A stretch of DNA of 61,813 nt from Desulfosporosinus nitroreducens (lineage in GTDB: Bacteria; Bacillota; Desulfitobacteriia; Desulfitobacteriales; Desulfitobacteriaceae), in contig NZ_JAMHFY010000030.1 of the NCBI RefSeq assembly GCF_023897015.1, positions 1 through 61,813 of the forward strand. The letters run 5' to 3'. Under the pieces are notes generated by a model, which made no database searches, had not been told where the DNA came from, and worked only from the letters and a program-made list of their open reading frames with translations. Numbering within the stretch: the stretch's first letter is position 1; every line of letters begins with the position of its first letter. The position numbers and the translations under genes were made by a program. Positions 1 through 7,653 of this stretch are shown here, piece after piece.

Positions 1-860
1 AAAGGAATACTATTAATATGAAATATCTGGTACATTATCTTTTTGATTCTTTTTGTCTTTACATCCGAGCCACTATAGATTGATGAGCTTTACCTAGATA
101 CGGTGGCGATCGGCATTTGGAGGCAATTCTGTCGTTCACGTAAAAGCAAATATTGTAGGGGCATCCTAAATGCTAAGTTTTTTTTGATTTTGATGGCTCT
201 AGTGAACGTGCTTGTTTTGTGAAACCTTCTATGGTGGTTTGAATGGGCGTTTTATTTGGGCTTAATCATTGAAGTAAAGGAACGGAGATATTCGAATGTT
301 TTCATCTTGATTCTTTAAGAGAGATGTTGATTGTAAAAAGGTAGTCTCGAACCAACTGACATCGCCCAGTGTCGAGTTTAATGATCGTAGTCATTAGCCC
401 GTATTTAGTTTTTGTTAAACATCCTAACTAACTTATTTAGAAGATTTATGTCTTTGCGCAGTAACATTGATTTTAATCACTGCTTTAAAGGAATGTTTAC
501 TATTATAATGCTCTTTATTTATTACAAGCTGGTCAGAGTTAGCCTTACTTTGTATCTATTCGATTCATGAAGCATAAAGGAATTTGAAAAGCCAGTTGGA
601 GTGATTAGGGTGCTTTTGTGGGGCGTTTAGCCGTGTTTCTGAACATTTAAGTCATCCATGGGAGCGGTAGTTAATAACACAGAAACGGTATTCTTCGATT
701 TGATGAAGCAAGCGGATAACCACTGTTCAAGGAACTTTCCAAATTGATTAAATTACTCATAGGTATACCTTGAAGAATATAAATAAGTGATTGTATGCTC
801 GCCATTTAGTATTTCAAAACTGAACGCTTCGAAGTTTGCTTTGTGAAATCGGAGGGCAAG
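1..860. other. Gene-poor stretch, nothing recognised
   Basis: No open frame of convincing length, ribosome binding site or known RNA fold was seen on either strand. The bases are AT-rich and frames are closed often. It may be decayed sequence or the flank of a gene lying outside the window. Confidence 0.5.
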
Positions 861-864
861 AAGA

Positions 865-999
865 ATGAAAAAGAAATCAAAGCTAGTCCGTAAGCCGAGA
901 ACAAGGTCTCTCTTCAATACTGGTACTCGCCCCCATAAATCAGATAAAAACTACACTCGAAAAATCAAACATAAGGAAACTACTCCTGATGTTGGGTAA
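865..999 (+). CDS. Small basic protein (44 aa), function unknown
   Basis: Short frame with a GGAGGG ribosome binding site 8-9 bases before the ATG. The product is very rich in Lys and Arg. It has a hydrophobic Leu-Phe pair in the middle followed by a Lys/Tyr/Arg-Lys cluster (KNYTRKIKHK). That layout loosely recalls the C-terminal part of ribosome-rescue factors of the ArfA type, but the likeness is weak and only a guess. The stop overlaps the start of the next reading frame (989) by 11 bases, so the two may be translationally coupled. Confidence 0.4.
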   Translation: MKKKSKLVRKPRTRSLFNTGTRPHKSDKNYTRKIKHKETTPDVG

Positions 1000-1331
1000 A
1001 AAGTTGAGATTCAGGTTATGGACAAGGGGAAAACTAATCATCGTCGGTTCTATTATGTTCTTAATCCTTAGTCTACTCGATGGTGCATTGACCCTATGGG
1101 GATTAGGACTCCGCGCCATCGAAGAAGCTAATCCGGTGATGGAAGGGGCTAATTGAAAAGAGCCCCATTGCATTTATGGCTGTCAAGTTGTTACTACCAT
1201 TCATTTTAGGCTTTGTGTTATGGAGGATAAGGAATAGATCGCTTAAGTTTGTTACTTGCTCATTGGGGCTACTTTTGATCGTACATTCGGTTGTGATGAT
1301 ATTTCATGTTTATTGGATTTTTAATTCATGA
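989..1331 (+). pseudogene. DUF5658-like membrane protein, frameshifted
   Basis: The frame from ATG 989 encodes a basic N-terminus, a hydrophobic segment with the motif LLDGALT and then EEANPVMEG. This is the pattern of DUF5658 small membrane proteins (Leu-Asp-x2-Leu-Thr, then Glu-Ala-Asn-Pro-x-Met). At the GGGG run near 1143-1147 one extra G moves the reading into an early stop. Removing one G restores LIEKSPIAFMAVKLLLPF, two further membrane segments and a stop at 1331. It is either a real pseudogene or a one-base sequence error. It is about 113 residues if repaired. Function unknown. Confidence 0.6.
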
Positions 1332-1359
1332 CTAGCGTTGTAGAAAGGATGAAAGCTAG

Positions 1360-2034
1360 ATGTGTGGTCGATATTCCTTTTCCAAGCCCAAAGACATTAT
1401 AGAACGTTTTGCTCCAGTCCAACTTGAATTTGAGTTTGGGCCACGCTATAACATTGCGCCATCTCAACAAGTCCCCGTGGTGGTCCATCAAAATGAGGGC
1501 AACCGTCTACTAATGCTTCGGTGGGGGCTGATACCCTATTGGGCTAAAGATGAGAGCATCGGAAATAAATTGATCAATGCCCGAGCAGAGACCTTGGAGG
1601 AAAAGCCGAGTTTTCGCAAGTCTTTTGAGCAAAAACGTTGTCTGGTATTGGCAGACGGTTTTTACGAGTGGAAAAAAGAAGGGCGTATCAAGAAACCCTA
1701 TAGAATCACGTTGCAAGATTGCAGACCATTTGCCTTCGCTGGTCTATGGGATTCTTGGTTGTCACCTACAGGCCAAACGATAAACTCATGTGTGATCATC
1801 ACGACTACGCCTAATAAGTTGATGGAGCCAATACACAACCGAATGCCTGTAATATTGCCACAGGGTATGGAGTCGCTTTGGCTGGATGGGGGTACACTCC
1901 CTAGCCGTGAAGTCAGAGATTTGCTGACGCCTTTTCCAGCGGAAGGGATGGTTGCTTACGAGGTATCACCATTGGTGAATTCTCCACGCAACGATGGACC
2001 TGAATGTATGGTTCCAGTAAACAGTCTGTTTTAG
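1360..2034 (+). CDS. SOS response-associated peptidase (SRAP/YedK/HMCES family)
   Basis: The 224-aa protein starts MCGRYSF; the exposed Cys2 is the residue that SRAP proteins use to crosslink to abasic sites in single-stranded DNA. Other family marks are NIAPSQQVPVV (Asn of the active site), LRWGLIPYWAKD, NARAET, R-C-L-x-L-A-D-G-FYEWKK and the late HNRMPVIL motif with the His of the ring. Length is typical. A good AAAGGATG-type binding site precedes the ATG. It lies upstream of a LexA-boxed polymerase gene, which fits a DNA-damage role, but no LexA box was seen in front of this gene itself. Confidence 0.93.
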   Translation: MCGRYSFSKPKDIIERFAPVQLEFEFGPRYNIAPSQQVPVVVHQNEGNRLLMLRWGLIPYWAKDESIGNKLINARAETLEEKPSFRKSFEQKRCLVLADGFYEWKKEGRIKKPYRITLQDCRPFAFAGLWDSWLSPTGQTINSCVIITTTPNKLMEPIHNRMPVILPQGMESLWLDGGTLPSREVRDLLTPFPAEGMVAYEVSPLVNSPRNDGPECMVPVNSLF

Positions 2035-2116
2035 GATCTTGAAAGAATATTTATGGTTCAGTGAACTCCGCAGTCACTTTCAAAGGGTATCTGCTGACAC
2101 CTAAAAATTACAGGAA

Positions 2117-2147
2117 TAAGCTCTCTCCATCACGGATGGGGAGCTTA
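2117..2147 (+). terminator. Stem-loop after the SRAP gene
   Basis: TAAGCTC (2117-2123) pairs with GAGCTTA (2141-2147), with an inner CCATC/GATGG pairing around a short loop. The T run behind it is poor, so termination is likely but not certain. Confidence 0.5.
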
Positions 2148-2204
2148 CTGCTATAATTTGGCGAATGAATCTCCTTTATTAAGAACTCCTGTTTTGGTAA
2201 AATA

Positions 2205-2218
2205 GGAACAAATGTTCG
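2205..2218 (+). promoter_or_regulatory. LexA (DinR) operator
   Basis: GGAACAAATGTTCG is a near-perfect match to the Gram-positive LexA box (CGAAC-N4-GTTCG type; GAAC-AAAT-GTTC dyad). It lies just upstream of the Y-family polymerase, so that gene is expected to be induced in the SOS response. Confidence 0.8.
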
Positions 2219-2230
2219 AAATGAAGGTGA

Positions 2231-3490
2231 AAAGCAGTAGGTAATCGGATTATCTTTCATATAGATGTAAATTCAGCCTATCTTTCCTGGGAGGCTGTTC
2301 ACAGAATTCAACATGGCCATACTCTGGACCTAAGGACCGTTCCTTCCGTTGTAGGGGGTAATCCAGAAACACGACATGGTATTGTTTTGACTAAATCGAT
2401 TCCTGCAAAAAAATATAATATACAGACAGGTGAAACCATCTACACCGCCAAAGCGAAGTGTCCTGAGTTGATTATAGTACCACCTAACTATGGTCTATAT
2501 ATGCAATGCAGTCGTGCTTTTGGTGATATTCTTCGAGAATATTCGCCGCTGGTCGAGCAGTATTCTATAGATGAGTATTTTATAGATTTCACGAATATGG
2601 GAAGGATCTATGCTGACCCCGTAGAAGCTGCTTATATAATTAAAGAGCGCATCAAAGAGGAGCTTGGGTTTACGGTAAATATCGGGATCTCTACCAATAA
2701 AATCTTAGCCAAGATGGCAAGTGAACTTAAAAAGCCAGACAAAGTACATACCATTTTCCCACATGAGATTGCTGATAAAATGTGGTGTCTCCCCATCGAA
2801 GAACTGTTCATGGTAGGGAGGGCGACTGCGAAAAAGTTGCGGAGTAGAGCCATTAATACTATCGGAGACTTAGCACAAGCCGATCTAAAGATGTTTAAGC
2901 TTTTTTTGAAAAGTCATGGAGTGTTAGTGTGGAACTATGCAAACGGAAACGATATATCGCCAGTCAGAGAAAATCGTAGAACAATGATAAAAGGGATCGG
3001 CAACTCAACGACAATTTCTTTTGATGTGGAAGATAAGACAACGGCACATTTAGTCTTGCTTTCTCTGACTGAAACTGTAGCATCAAGGTTACGTCAAGCA
3101 GAATACTGCGCTTGTTTAGTTTCGGTTTCCATAAAGACGAACGAATTCTATTCTTGCTCTCATCAACGAAAGTTAGCATCAGCGAAAGATTGCACAAATG
3201 CAATTCATGAGATTGCTTGCGAACTTTTTGACGAGTTGTGGAAAGGAGAGCCGATTCGACATCTTGGAGTTCGAGTTTCTGAGTTATGCAGAAATTATTT
3301 TATGCAGCTTTCTCTTTTCGAGAGGGATTACGAAAAACAGAGAGCTGTTGATCGTACGGTCGATTCAATTCGAGAACGGTTTGGACCAGATGCAGTTTTT
3401 CGCTCATCGTTTCTGAATAGTGGGGTACGATTCCGGTCTGGAGGGACTATTGATGATGAAGAATACCCCATGATGTCAAGTGTTTTATAG
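2231..3490 (+). CDS. Y-family DNA polymerase (DinB/UmuC type), damaged or unusual start
   Basis: Translesion polymerase of about 420 residues. The first catalytic motif is FHIDVNSAYLSWEAV (from 2255) and the second is YSIDEYFIDFT (around 2560-2595), both with their acidic residues. The helix-hairpin region (LFMVGRATAKKLRS) and the little-finger region follow. The open frame begins after a TGA at 2228-2230 and contains no ATG, GTG or TTG before the first catalytic motif. The only well-placed start (GTG 2227 or ATG 2221) is in another frame and meets a TAA. A one- or two-base indel at about 2243 would join it to the polymerase. Starting at TTG 2387 would lose the catalytic Asp. Hence it is either a 5' frameshift, a non-standard start, or a sequence error. 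A LexA box lies 10-25 bases upstream. Confidence 0.8.
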   Translation, partial: KAVGNRIIFHIDVNSAYLSWEAVHRIQHGHTLDLRTVPSVVGGNPETRHGIVLTKSIPAKKYNIQTGETIYTAKAKCPELIIVPPNYGLYMQCSRAFGDILREYSPLVEQYSIDEYFIDFTNMGRIYADPVEAAYIIKERIKEELGFTVNIGISTNKILAKMASELKKPDKVHTIFPHEIADKMWCLPIEELFMVGRATAKKLRSRAINTIGDLAQADLKMFKLFLKSHGVLVWNYANGNDISPVRENRRTMIKGIGNSTTISFDVEDKTTAHLVLLSLTETVASRLRQAEYCACLVSVSIKTNEFYSCSHQRKLASAKDCTNAIHEIACELFDELWKGEPIRHLGVRVSELCRNYFMQLSLFERDYEKQRAVDRTVDSIRERFGPDAVFRSSFLNSGVRFRSGGTIDDEEYPMMSSVL

Positions 3491-3727
3491 AGTGGAAAAA
3501 CTAGATGTGGTTATGATCGAACCTAATACTGGCGAGTGAAAAATACTCGCCAGTACTTCTGCTTGCAATAAATGAGAAGCACTGTTCAGATACTAGCTCA
3601 GTAGATTTATTGGGCTATAAAACTACGCCCACACGCGTTTTTGTCGCTATGATAATTATTTTCTGATAATAGTAGTATCTGGCAGGAATGTATAGGGAAT
3701 TAGTTGAATTCTAGATCAGAGTGGAAA

Positions 3728-3762
3728 AAGCCATCTCATGCCCGGATGATGGGAGATGGCTT
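3728..3762. terminator. Perfect 10-bp stem-loop, possible terminator
   Basis: AAGCCATCTC pairs with GAGATGGCTT around a 15-base loop. No strong T run follows. It may end transcription of the polymerase gene, 240 bases upstream. Confidence 0.45.
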
Positions 3763-3781
3763 GTAGCAATTTTGTCTAGCA

Positions 3782-3884
3782 AATTATCCGAAGTTAGGGG
3801 TAAAAAAGCTCAAACTCCGAATTTGAGCTTGAGTAAATAGAAAGTGGTTCATTTGGTGAAGCTGTTACCTAACTTTGGATAATT
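3782..3884. repeat. 103-bp element with 17-bp terminal inverted repeats (MITE-like)
   Basis: AATTATCCGAAGTTAGG at 3782-3798 is matched inversely by CCTAACTTTGGATAATT at 3868-3884, 16 of 17 positions. Inside lies a second perfect hairpin (AAGCTCAAA/TTTGAGCTT). It codes for nothing. It could be a miniature transposable element or a folded transcript. The rest of 3490-4026 shows nothing else. Confidence 0.55.
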
Positions 3885-4055
3885 ACAATGCACGAAACCG
3901 CGACGGTTAAGGAAAATGCTATGGGGATTGAATTTCTAATCTCCCGTCCAATTCATATGACATTTATGTAAAACTCAGAAGGAATTGTATCGAAGTAGCG
4001 TTAATTATGCTGAAACAGATATAGTTTCCCCCTCCCCATAACAGGGCATTTTTTA

Positions 4056-5223
4056 TTAAATACATGCAGTTTGGACAGCGATTGGGGGAGATTTACCCAA
4101 GCTCATAAACCGTTTGGGTTTATCTGAGCCGCAATTAGGGCATTTAGATAAATCTAATCCTGTAAGCTTCTGGATGAGTTGGAGGGTTGTAGCTTTCTCT
4201 CCAATTAATAAAGGGGTATGGGTAAGTTGTTTGCAAATCTTTAGTTTGGTTGTCTTGTTACGATTACCAAGTAAGCCGTAGTGCCTAATTTTCATAAAGC
4301 GACTCGGCAAGATGTGGATAAGAAATCTTTGGATAAACTCCTCTGAGGAAAGAGTCATCACCTTATGCTTACTGTCGTCTTTGTAGTCCCGCCATTTGAA
4401 GGAAACTGTATCCTTTTCCATGCTAACGATGCGCTTGTTGGATATTGCCACTCGGTGAGTATATCGCCCCAGGTATTCAACAACACAAGCAGGATTTTTA
4501 AACGGTGGTTTGCAGTAGACAATCCACTCTTTACCATAGAGAGACTGCGAGCAACTTTTCGAATTCTTCATCGTCGGAAAGATAGGTTTGATTTCCGTGG
4601 AATTCAAGCTTGTTTTGGTAGTAGAGCTGTTTAAGGTAATACAGGAATTTTCCTCTGAACTTTCGGGATAGAACTTTAACCGGGATGAAGAATTTCTTTC
4701 TGCTATTCACCCATTTTCCCAGGGAAGATAGCACGCCCCCAGGTACAATGCAATGGATATGCGGATGGTGCATGAGGTTTTGTCCCCAAGTATGCAGAAC
4801 CGATGTGAAGCCAATCTTTGCACCAAGATATTTTTTGTCAGAAGCTAAATCGGTAAGAGTTTCAGCAACGGTCTTAAACATAAGGGTATAAACTGCTTTT
4901 TGATTTTGGTAGACCATTGAATTGAGAGTATCCGGGATGGTGAATACCACATGGAAGTATCCGATGTCGAGCAGATTGCTTTTCTGGTTTTCAATCCAAC
5001 GCTCTTTGGCCAGAGCTTGGCATTTAGGGCAGTGCCTGTTGCGGCATGAATTGTAAGAAACACGGGTATGCCCACAACTGTCACAAATCTCCTTATGGCC
5101 GCCTAACTCTGACGTTCTACATTTTTGAATGGCAGACATCGCCTTATGTTGCGTGACAGTGAGCTTATGGTTAGTACGATAGTTTTGGCCGTATTTTATG
5201 AAGATATCTTGGACCTCAGCCAT
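4056..5223 (-). pseudogene. IS91 family HUH transposase, frameshifted
   Basis: Rolling-circle transposase. The N-terminal zinc-binding part (CDSCGHTRVSYNSCRNRHCPKCQ) and the HUH motif (HHPHIHCIVPGG) are in the frame 5223-4531. The catalytic-Tyr region (EYLGRYTHRVAISNKRI) and a C-terminal CPNCG zinc pair are in another frame, 4607-4056. The join lies near 4545-4560, where the first frame ends shortly after EEFEKLL and the second resumes with SLYGKEWIVYCKPPFK. A programmed shift is possible, but a plain inactivating indel is simpler. The start ATG at 5223 overlaps the recombinase stop (ATGGCTGA), so the two genes were coupled. Confidence 0.85.
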
Positions 5224-6079
5224 TGTCTTTGTCCGATTCAACCATCTGATCAAGGGGACTTGTTACGTTCAGAGATTCAATCTTAACCAAATGCAAGTAA
5301 ACGCAGGTCGTGTTGATATTTGAGTGACCGAGTAGTTGCTTGATGTGGTAAATGCTTGTTCCGGATTCCAGCAGGTGAGTCGCGAAACTATGCCTCATAG
5401 TATGGACTGAAACTTTTTTAGAGATGTTAGCTTTCTTTACATATTTATGGAAGAGATTTTGTATTGCTTTGGTAGTCATGTGGGTGCAGGTGTGATTCCT
5501 GCTGTAAAAAAGCCACTCTTTGGGGTGGTAAGCTTTCCAGTAAGCTCTAAGCATCTCAAGATTGGTTTGAGAAAGTAGAGCATAGCGATCTTTGCTTCCT
5601 TTGGCATTGCGGATGAACAATTGCATTTTATCACTATGGATATCTGAAACTTTAAGCGAGGCTACTTCACTTAGGCGAAGTCCTGCACCATAAAGAGTCA
5701 TAAGAATGCATTTATCTCGCAGGTTGTCGCAGACGTTAAAAAGGGCTTGTATCTCCTCTTGGGTAAGGATGTCAGGGAGTCTGCATGGTTTGCGGTGGCG
5801 AGGGACTTGTCTGGGGTTTAAATTAACCTTCAGAGTTACGCCATACAAAAAGCGGAGGCCGCTATTGTAGGTGTTTACCGATTCGGGAGCAAGCTTCTTA
5901 ACTGTCGTGAGATAATGAAGAAACTGTCTAACGTCCTCTACACCTAGATCAGTTGCAGGTTTACCGAAGTGCTCCTGAAAGAGTTTAACTTTGGTATAGT
6001 ATGCAGGCTGGGTATGCTTACTAAACCCTCGAAGCTCCACATCGAATTTCAGTTTGGCTAAAACTTCTTCTTTTGTCAT
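5216..6079 (-). CDS. Tyrosine recombinase/integrase of the IS91-like element
   Basis: About 287 aa with an N-terminal SAM-like core-binding domain and a C-terminal catalytic domain. The catalytic set is visible: Arg in GAGLRLSEVASLK, Lys in the NAKGSKDR beta hairpin, HTMRHSFATHLLESG (His-x2-Arg), LLGHSNINTTCVYLHL (His and the nucleophile Tyr). The gene appears intact. ATG 6079 is preferred over TTG 6085 because a GCAGGAG site lies at normal distance. It overlaps the transposase by a few bases. The pairing with IS91-type transposases is known; what the recombinase does in transposition is less clear. Confidence 0.88.
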   Translation of the reverse strand: MTKEEVLAKLKFDVELRGFSKHTQPAYYTKVKLFQEHFGKPATDLGVEDVRQFLHYLTTVKKLAPESVNTYNSGLRFLYGVTLKVNLNPRQVPRHRKPCRLPDILTQEEIQALFNVCDNLRDKCILMTLYGAGLRLSEVASLKVSDIHSDKMQLFIRNAKGSKDRYALLSQTNLEMLRAYWKAYHPKEWLFYSRNHTCTHMTTKAIQNLFHKYVKKANISKKVSVHTMRHSFATHLLESGTSIYHIKQLLGHSNINTTCVYLHLVKIESLNVTSPLDQMVESDKDNG

Positions 6080-6178
6080 ATTCAATCATCTCCTGCAAAA
6101 TAGTTTTACAGGAGAGGCAAAGCTTCATAACAACTAATAGGAATATTTGATTAAACAGTAAGAGATATGCTACGGAAA

Positions 6179-6728
6179 CCACCGCGCCAGCGGTTTAGTG
6201 CTTTAGTCTGGCTTCCGAACTGTTGGCTAGATTATTTGAGAACGCAGATAAGTCGTAGTCTTAGCGTTGCAATAACCATTTTTAACAAGTATAAGTGTGA
6301 AATTTACATTTGAGTAGCCAATATTATGTTTAAGACCCCCATATTGTTTAGAGTCGGATCCAATTTAACGAATGGAAAACCTCCCGACAATTGATATTGT
6401 TGGTCTGCCAAACACGGCTGTTAGAGAGGTTCCGATTCATGACCACCCCGCAGGCAAGATACTTATGCACACGAAATCCACTACCTCATTAAAATATAAC
6501 TGCAACCGTTGCAACCGTCGTTGCAACCCGATCCAAAAAATGCAGTACGATTAAGTACATGGCTAAATCTAAAAACCACAGAATCCGCCATATGACTGTG
6601 TTCTGTGATTCGTCAGTATAGCTCAGGATATCTTTTAACTCACTCGTAATGAGCAGGTCGTCGGTTCGATTCCGACCATCGGTTCCATAGGACTATTACT
6701 CCCGCCACCGCGCCAGCAGTTTAGTGCT
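6179..6728. repeat. 24-bp direct repeat flanking the tRNA-Thr remnant
   Basis: CCACCGCGCCAGC[G/A]GTTTAGTGCT occurs at 6179-6202 and again at 6705-6728 with one difference. The first copy is just outside the IS91-like element and the second just after the tRNA-Thr remnant. It may mark an old insertion. Between them there is only non-coding sequence besides the tRNA remnant. Confidence 0.6.
6611..6687 (+). pseudogene. Decayed tRNA-Thr (CGT)
   Basis: The 3' half is intact in form: anticodon arm CTCA-CTCGTAA-TGAG (anticodon CGT), variable loop, T arm GTCGG-TTCGATT-CCGAC and a CATCGGT-TCCA tail. The 5' acceptor strand and the D arm no longer pair with it. The total span is 77 bases, the length of a tRNA. 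Remnants like this are often old attachment sites, and a decayed integrase follows directly. Confidence 0.7.
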
Positions 6729-6759
6729 ATTCTTATACTGTGTCTTTATGGTTCGTATT

Positions 6760-7056
6760 CTACATATACCCATTCCTTATGACAGTGTTAAACATCATGG
6801 TCAGAGGTTTTAAATTGACAGCAGACTGCAATTGATGCTCATCAATATGTGTATAAATCTTATGTTGTTGCAACGCTCTCATGCCTGAGGATTTGCTGGA
6901 GTGACCGTATATCAACCTAGACCTACTTATGGATAAGTGTTGCGGCCGTATTTTATTCCGGAGCTTATGGGTAGATATGGATTGGGGTGAAGACCAGAAG
7001 AATAACATATTTTGTAACGACATTCTAAATTGTATTCCTGTTATATTTGACGACAA
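6760..7056 (-). pseudogene. Remnant of a phage-type tyrosine integrase
   Basis: The minus-strand frame keeps recognisable but scarred C-terminal integrase motifs: a worn THKLRN (for the usual HxLRH), YGHSS, and KIYTHIDEHQLQSAVN, which is the region around the nucleophile Tyr in XerC/D-like integrases. The spacing between motifs is wrong and the N-terminal domain is missing. It lies next to tRNA debris, as integrase genes do next to their attachment site. Confidence 0.55.
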
Positions 7057-7179
7057 ATTGACGACAACGAGCTTGTAATTAGGCGAAAATAGAGGGGAAA
7101 GAAGGTTAATTAATTACACGAATAATTAATTAGATAGGCTTAAACACTAATACCTAGGACTAGATAAGACTAACGACAT

Positions 7180-7222
7180 CGAATTCCCAAGACGAGGGTC
7201 GCGAGTTCGAATACTGATTCTA
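7180..7222 (+). pseudogene. 3' remnant of a tRNA-Gly (CCC)
   Basis: TTCCCAAG, then GAGGGTCGCGAGTTCGAAT, follow the usual order of a Gly-CCC anticodon loop, variable loop and T loop. The T stem and acceptor are broken (no CCA). It ends 15 bases before the left copy of the island's direct repeat. It is probably a trace of integration. Confidence 0.5.
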
Positions 7223-7236
7223 AAATGTGGTTATAA

Positions 7237-7268
7237 ATTGCAGGGTTTTATATAGTGTAAGGTCGCCT
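7237..7268. repeat. Left copy of the 32-bp repeat bounding the defence island
   Basis: This copy matches 16205-16236 at 30 of 32 positions, in the same orientation. The matching core begins ATTGCAGGGTTTT and ends GTGTAAGGTCGCCT. Together the two copies enclose about 9 kb. Between this repeat and the next gene (7269-7640) no gene was recognised. Confidence 0.65.
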
Positions 7269-7653
7269 TTGCCATTAATTTACTTTTTTTATTAAATATG
7301 AGATATTATTTTCGCCTCGGAATTACTTATTCTCTCAAGAATAGCAGCTGAAGAGGCTGTCGTAGTGAGGCAGCTAAGAAATAACAAAAGGCGGCGACTG
7401 GCAGATGCCAGAAGCCGTCTTTTGTCGTAAAATATAAGTATCGGGTGGCCGATGCTGCAAATGCTCCATATTCAAGGCCAGGGACAACCTGTCTTGCTGT
7501 TAGCTTTATGAAACGCTACTGTATTTTAAATACAAGGATTGTACGGAAAAATGTAGAATATCATTGTGCACAATATTATCGATATATAAATGTACACCCC
7601 AAATCTTCGTGTCATCTTTTAGTGAATATTCTTTCGGGTAGGTGATTCATCTA

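Larger units (their letters stand above)
4027..6114 (-). mobile_element. IS91-like element with accessory tyrosine recombinase
   Basis: Two overlapping minus-strand genes, a tyrosine recombinase followed by an HUH (Y2) transposase, form a unit known from a branch of IS91-like elements. The left limit is put at the C-rich run near 4027 and the right limit at the CTCCTG/CAGGAG hairpin (6090-6114). Both ends are estimates, because IS91 elements lack long terminal repeats and make no target duplication. Confidence 0.7.

Noticed and set aside
6372..6554. 60-codon plus-strand frame between the IS91-like element and the tRNA-Thr remnant
   Set aside because: No ribosome binding site, no recognisable motif and surrounded by decayed sequence.
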